64,000 nucleotides of DNA from Pontibacter sp. HSC-36F09. GTDB lineage: Bacteria; Bacteroidota; Bacteroidia; Cytophagales; Hymenobacteraceae. Shown in pieces: positions 63,129 through 64,000 of this stretch; position 1 is the first letter of the stretch; every line of letters starts with the position of its first letter. Position numbers and translations under genes: made by a program. The stretch spans positions 62,001 to 126,000 of the forward strand of contig NZ_JALKAA010000003.1 in NCBI RefSeq assembly GCF_024171605.1, given 5' to 3'. The notes beneath the pieces were generated by a model. The model searched no databases and was not told the origin of the DNA. It saw only the letters and a list, made by a program, of their open reading frames with translations.

Positions 63129-63449
63129 ATGAAAAACCTGAAATCCTGGCTGGCTATGTTTGCCATCCTTTCCCTGTTTATGTATAGCTGCGATAGCGGC
63201 GGCACCGATGTGGTGGAGTCGGGCACATACCAGGGCAGTGTAAAGAAAGCGGTGCCTGAGAAAACAGAGATCTATGTGCAGACTGATGACAACAAGACCC
63301 TGGAACTCTACTTCACTGATGCTACTACGCTCACCCGCAATGGAGAAACCGTGGCTTTTGACCAGCTGAAGGAAGGCAGCAGGGTAGAAGTGCAGGTAGA
63401 GAAAGTGGGCCAGCGCCTGGACCCCGTGGCCGTGCGCATTTTGGACTAG
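63129..63449 (+). CDS. small lipoprotein, DUF5666/OB-like
   Basis: A 106-residue protein with a lipoprotein signal (MFAILSLFMYSC, Cys at residue 21). The mature part is about 80 residues of beta strands (EIYVQTDDNKTLELYFTDATTLTRNGETVAFDQLKEGSRVEVQVEKVG), like an OB fold or DUF5666. It begins 4 bases after the last stop of its downstream partner's leader space: the DUF2231 gene follows 4 bases later. Probably co-transcribed with it and located in the periplasm. Confidence 0.75.
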   Translation: MKNLKSWLAMFAILSLFMYSCDSGGTDVVESGTYQGSVKKAVPEKTEIYVQTDDNKTLELYFTDATTLTRNGETVAFDQLKEGSRVEVQVEKVGQRLDPVAVRILD

Positions 63450-63453
63450 ACCT

Positions 63454-63945
63454 ATGGAGGAGCTGCTGAGCTGGCGTACTGAGGCCTGGCATCCACTTAC
63501 GGTGCATTTCCCGGTAGCGCTGTTGCTCTTCGCTACCCTGGCGAAGCTGCTTGCCGTGTTTCTGAAGCCGCAGCCAGCTGCCTTTTGGCACCGCATGGGC
63601 GCTTACCTACTCTATGCGGGTACAGTAGGTGCCTGGTTCAGCATCTACACCGGCGACCTGGCCGATGGTATTGTGTCCCGGAAACTGTGCGACCCTACCG
63701 TGCTGAAGAGCCACGAGCTGGCTAGTTACAACCTGGCCTACCTGTTTACAGGAGCCACAGTGCTCGATTTGAGTAGTATGTCGGATTGGGTGAAGCGGTA
63801 TAGTAGGCTGCTGTCGGTAGTAGTGGTACTGCTCATGCTGGCAGGAAGCGGATTTCTGGCGTATACTGGCCACCTCGGTGCAAAGCTAGTATACGAACAA
63901 GCCGGAGGCGTGCAGGTCCCGCCATCTGATTGTGCCGGATTTTAA
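63454..63945 (+). CDS. DUF2231-domain membrane protein
   Basis: A 163-residue protein with four hydrophobic helices (about 15-33, 48-66, 91-107, 118-136). WHPLTVHFPVALLLFATLAKLLAVFL near residue 12 is the DUF2231 signature (HP-TVHFP). GDLADGIVSRKL and LKSHELASYNLAYLF follow, and the helix end KLVYEQAGGVQV is typical of the family, often found with heme proteins or c-type cytochromes. Forms an operon with the small lipoprotein 4 bases upstream. Function unknown. Confidence 0.85.
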   Translation: MEELLSWRTEAWHPLTVHFPVALLLFATLAKLLAVFLKPQPAAFWHRMGAYLLYAGTVGAWFSIYTGDLADGIVSRKLCDPTVLKSHELASYNLAYLFTGATVLDLSSMSDWVKRYSRLLSVVVVLLMLAGSGFLAYTGHLGAKLVYEQAGGVQVPPSDCAGF

Positions 63946-63948
63946 ATC

Positions 63949-63987
63949 AAAACGGCCCCTGGTTCCAAGAACCAGGGGCCGTTTTCT
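63949..63987. terminator. bidirectional terminator after the DUF2231 gene
   Basis: Perfect 17-bp stem (63949-63965 and 63969-63985) with loop CAA, core CGGCCCCTGGTTC, and A/T runs on both sides. Confidence 0.85.
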
Positions 63988-64000
63988 TTATGAATTTCAG

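Overview
The window looks like chromosome from a Bacteroidota bacterium of the Cytophagales (Hymenobacteraceae; Pontibacter or a close relative is my best guess). The reasons are the gliding genes gldA, gldF, gldG and gldC, starts that mostly lack a Shine-Dalgarno sequence, Bacteroidota-type promoters (TTTG, 18-21 bases, TAnnTTTG) before tRNA-Glu, the SRP RNA and several genes, and lipoprotein signals ending in (L/Y)SGC or YSC. No phage, complete insertion sequence or CRISPR array is visible.

Layout. 1-3.8 kb: a three-gene operon of a flavin-dependent monooxygenase and two F420-reductase-like NAD(P) proteins, divergent from an HxlR regulator. 4-10 kb: tRNA-Glu, small conserved proteins, a SIMPL protein, a Cys-rich orphan, the RNase P RNA, a DUF2027-Smr protein and a DUF2279 protein. 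10.8-20.4 kb: central metabolism (pyruvate carboxylase, electron transfer flavoprotein etfB-etfA, a bifunctional nuclease-like protein, a nucleoside transporter) and an MlaF-MlaE type lipid ABC transporter. 20.5-31.8 kb: two short-chain dehydrogenases, gldAFG, dnaN, an endo/exonuclease-family lipoprotein, gldC, dcd and hemL. 31.9-38 kb: an LpoA-like lipid-free periplasmic protein, guaA, a repeat-rich intergenic region, SRP RNA, transaldolase and an ftsE-like gene. 38.3-48.5 kb: a long leftward surface-glycan block encoding a complete pseudaminic acid (Pse) pathway: PseB, PseC, an aldo/keto reductase, an SDR, a PseF-type cytidylyltransferase, a PseG-PseH fusion, PseI, a GT-B-like transferase and a Wzx-like flippase. 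48.8-56.1 kb: two more glycosyltransferases, a gene with an internal stop, a gene remnant, small orphans and an acyl-CoA synthetase. 56.3-64 kb: ffh, guanine deaminase, lipoproteins, PhzF, DinB, a methyltransferase, a YihY/BrkB membrane protein and a DUF2231 protein. The first 189 bases hold no gene that I can see.

The most striking non-gene signal is the octamer AGGTATAG / CTATACCT. I located 84 copies by eye, 42 on each strand, against about 2 expected in random sequence of this length. It lies in genes and between them, forms several inverted pairs with 9-11 bp arms, sits in the loops of two terminators, and is tandemly repeated at 35890. Its frequency and placement resemble a DNA-uptake sequence or a HIP1-like genome motif. 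A second layer consists of dispersed intergenic repeats, some of them palindromic, shared between distant gaps in the window.
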